Below the pieces are notes generated by a model. That model did not search any database, had not been told where the DNA came from, and worked only from the letters and a program-made list of their open reading frames with translations. From contig JBFHRO010000203.1 of NCBI GenBank assembly GCA_041591635.1, positions 1 through 5,889 on the forward strand: a DNA stretch of 5,889 nt, given 5' to 3'. Positions 5,512-5,889 of this stretch are shown here, one piece after another. This DNA comes from JACKOD01 sp041591635 (GTDB taxonomy: Bacteria; Pseudomonadota; Gammaproteobacteria; Pseudomonadales; Oleiphilaceae). The position numbers and the translations under genes are program-made. Within the stretch, counting starts at the first letter, position 1. Each line of letters opens with the position of its first letter.

Positions 5512-5889
5512 TTACTCTAGACGCCGACGCCCGGTTAGGCGAACCCATTCGTCCTGAAGGCAGGGCGGATTCATGTCGAACCACGGCTGATAGCAGCGCA
5601 ATACCTCGTCGGCCTGCTGATCGAGAATGCCCGACAGCACCAGGTCGCCACCGGGCCGGCACAATGCTGCCAGGCGGGGCGCCAGGGTGAGCAGGGGCTG
5701 GGCCAGAATGTTGGCGATCAGAATGTCGGCGGGCTCTTGTGGCGCTGCGTCGGGGAAAAACAATGACCAGCGTTCGGGGGCGATTTGATTGCGCTGGGCG
5801 TTTTCCTGCGAGGCTTGCAGTGCTTGCGGATCGGTATCCACGCCCACGGCACTGGCCGCGCCAAGCAACAGCGCGGCAATGCCGAGCAC
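5512..5889 (-). CDS. prmA: Ribosomal protein L11 methyltransferase, C-terminal part
   Basis: PrmA uses S-adenosylmethionine to trimethylate amino groups of ribosomal protein L11 in the cytoplasm. Only the last 125 codons are in the window; the full protein is usually about 290 residues. The first codon at the edge, GTG, is the Val within the SAM-binding glycine loop (the usual GSG-LAIAA region), not a start. Visible motifs are GVDTDPQAL (16-24 of the visible part; the acidic residues contact SAM), ANILAQPL (59-66, the conserved N-I-L-A catalytic-loop motif), LSGIL (85-89) and the C-terminal EWVRLTGRRRLE, which matches the E. coli ending EEWCRITGRKN. It is the first visible gene of the minus-strand series, with the DUF3426 gene 31 bases downstream. 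Confidence 0.95.
   Translation of the reverse strand: MLGIAALLLGAASAVGVDTDPQALQASQENAQRNQIAPERWSLFFPDAAPQEPADILIANILAQPLLTLAPRLAALCRPGGDLVLSGILDQQADEVLRCYQPWFDMNPPCLQDEWVRLTGRRRLE

Overview
This window is a chromosomal housekeeping block from a gammaproteobacterium. All the well-supported genes lie on the minus strand in the order prmA (cut by the right edge) > zinc-ribbon/DUF3426 membrane protein > dusB > fis > purH > purD (5' part only). The presence of fis, the dusB-fis pair and the prmA / DUF3426 / dusB / fis / purH / purD order point to the Gammaproteobacteria. The Fis C-terminus, ending KLKQYDLL, and the DUF3426 gene between prmA and dusB fit a Pseudomonas-like or related marine lineage better than the enterics. 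I cannot name a genus.

Layout by position: 1-183 codes on the plus strand for an in-frame piece of a MORN-repeat protein that does not belong to this neighbourhood. At about 160-183 it joins, through a short stretch that suits both genes, the antisense of purD. PurD (start at 654) is recognisable for only about its first 164 of roughly 430 residues. purH (678-2261) lies 23 bases before purD on the minus strand. A 150-base spacer with several small hairpins separates purH from fis (2412-2720), which follows dusB (2800-3792). A non-coding stretch of 320 bases (3793-4112) holds a candidate dusB-fis promoter. It has a nine-cytosine run inside the -35/-10 spacer, a GC-rich discriminator and an upstream AT-rich Fis-like site. 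Next come the 455-residue DUF3426 protein (4113-5480) and the C-terminal 125 codons of prmA (5512-5889).

The genes serve ribosome and tRNA modification (PrmA, DusB), growth-rate-dependent nucleoid control (Fis) and the last steps of IMP synthesis (PurH) together with the glycinamide ribonucleotide step (PurD). This is a growth-linked set. No transposase, CRISPR array, tRNA, rRNA or defence gene is visible.

The two observations most worth a second look are the MORN/purD junction, most likely an assembly or recombination chimera at microhomology, and the poly-C tract in the presumed dusB-fis promoter, which could vary in length and alter expression of a global regulator. I found no convincing new multi-gene system here.
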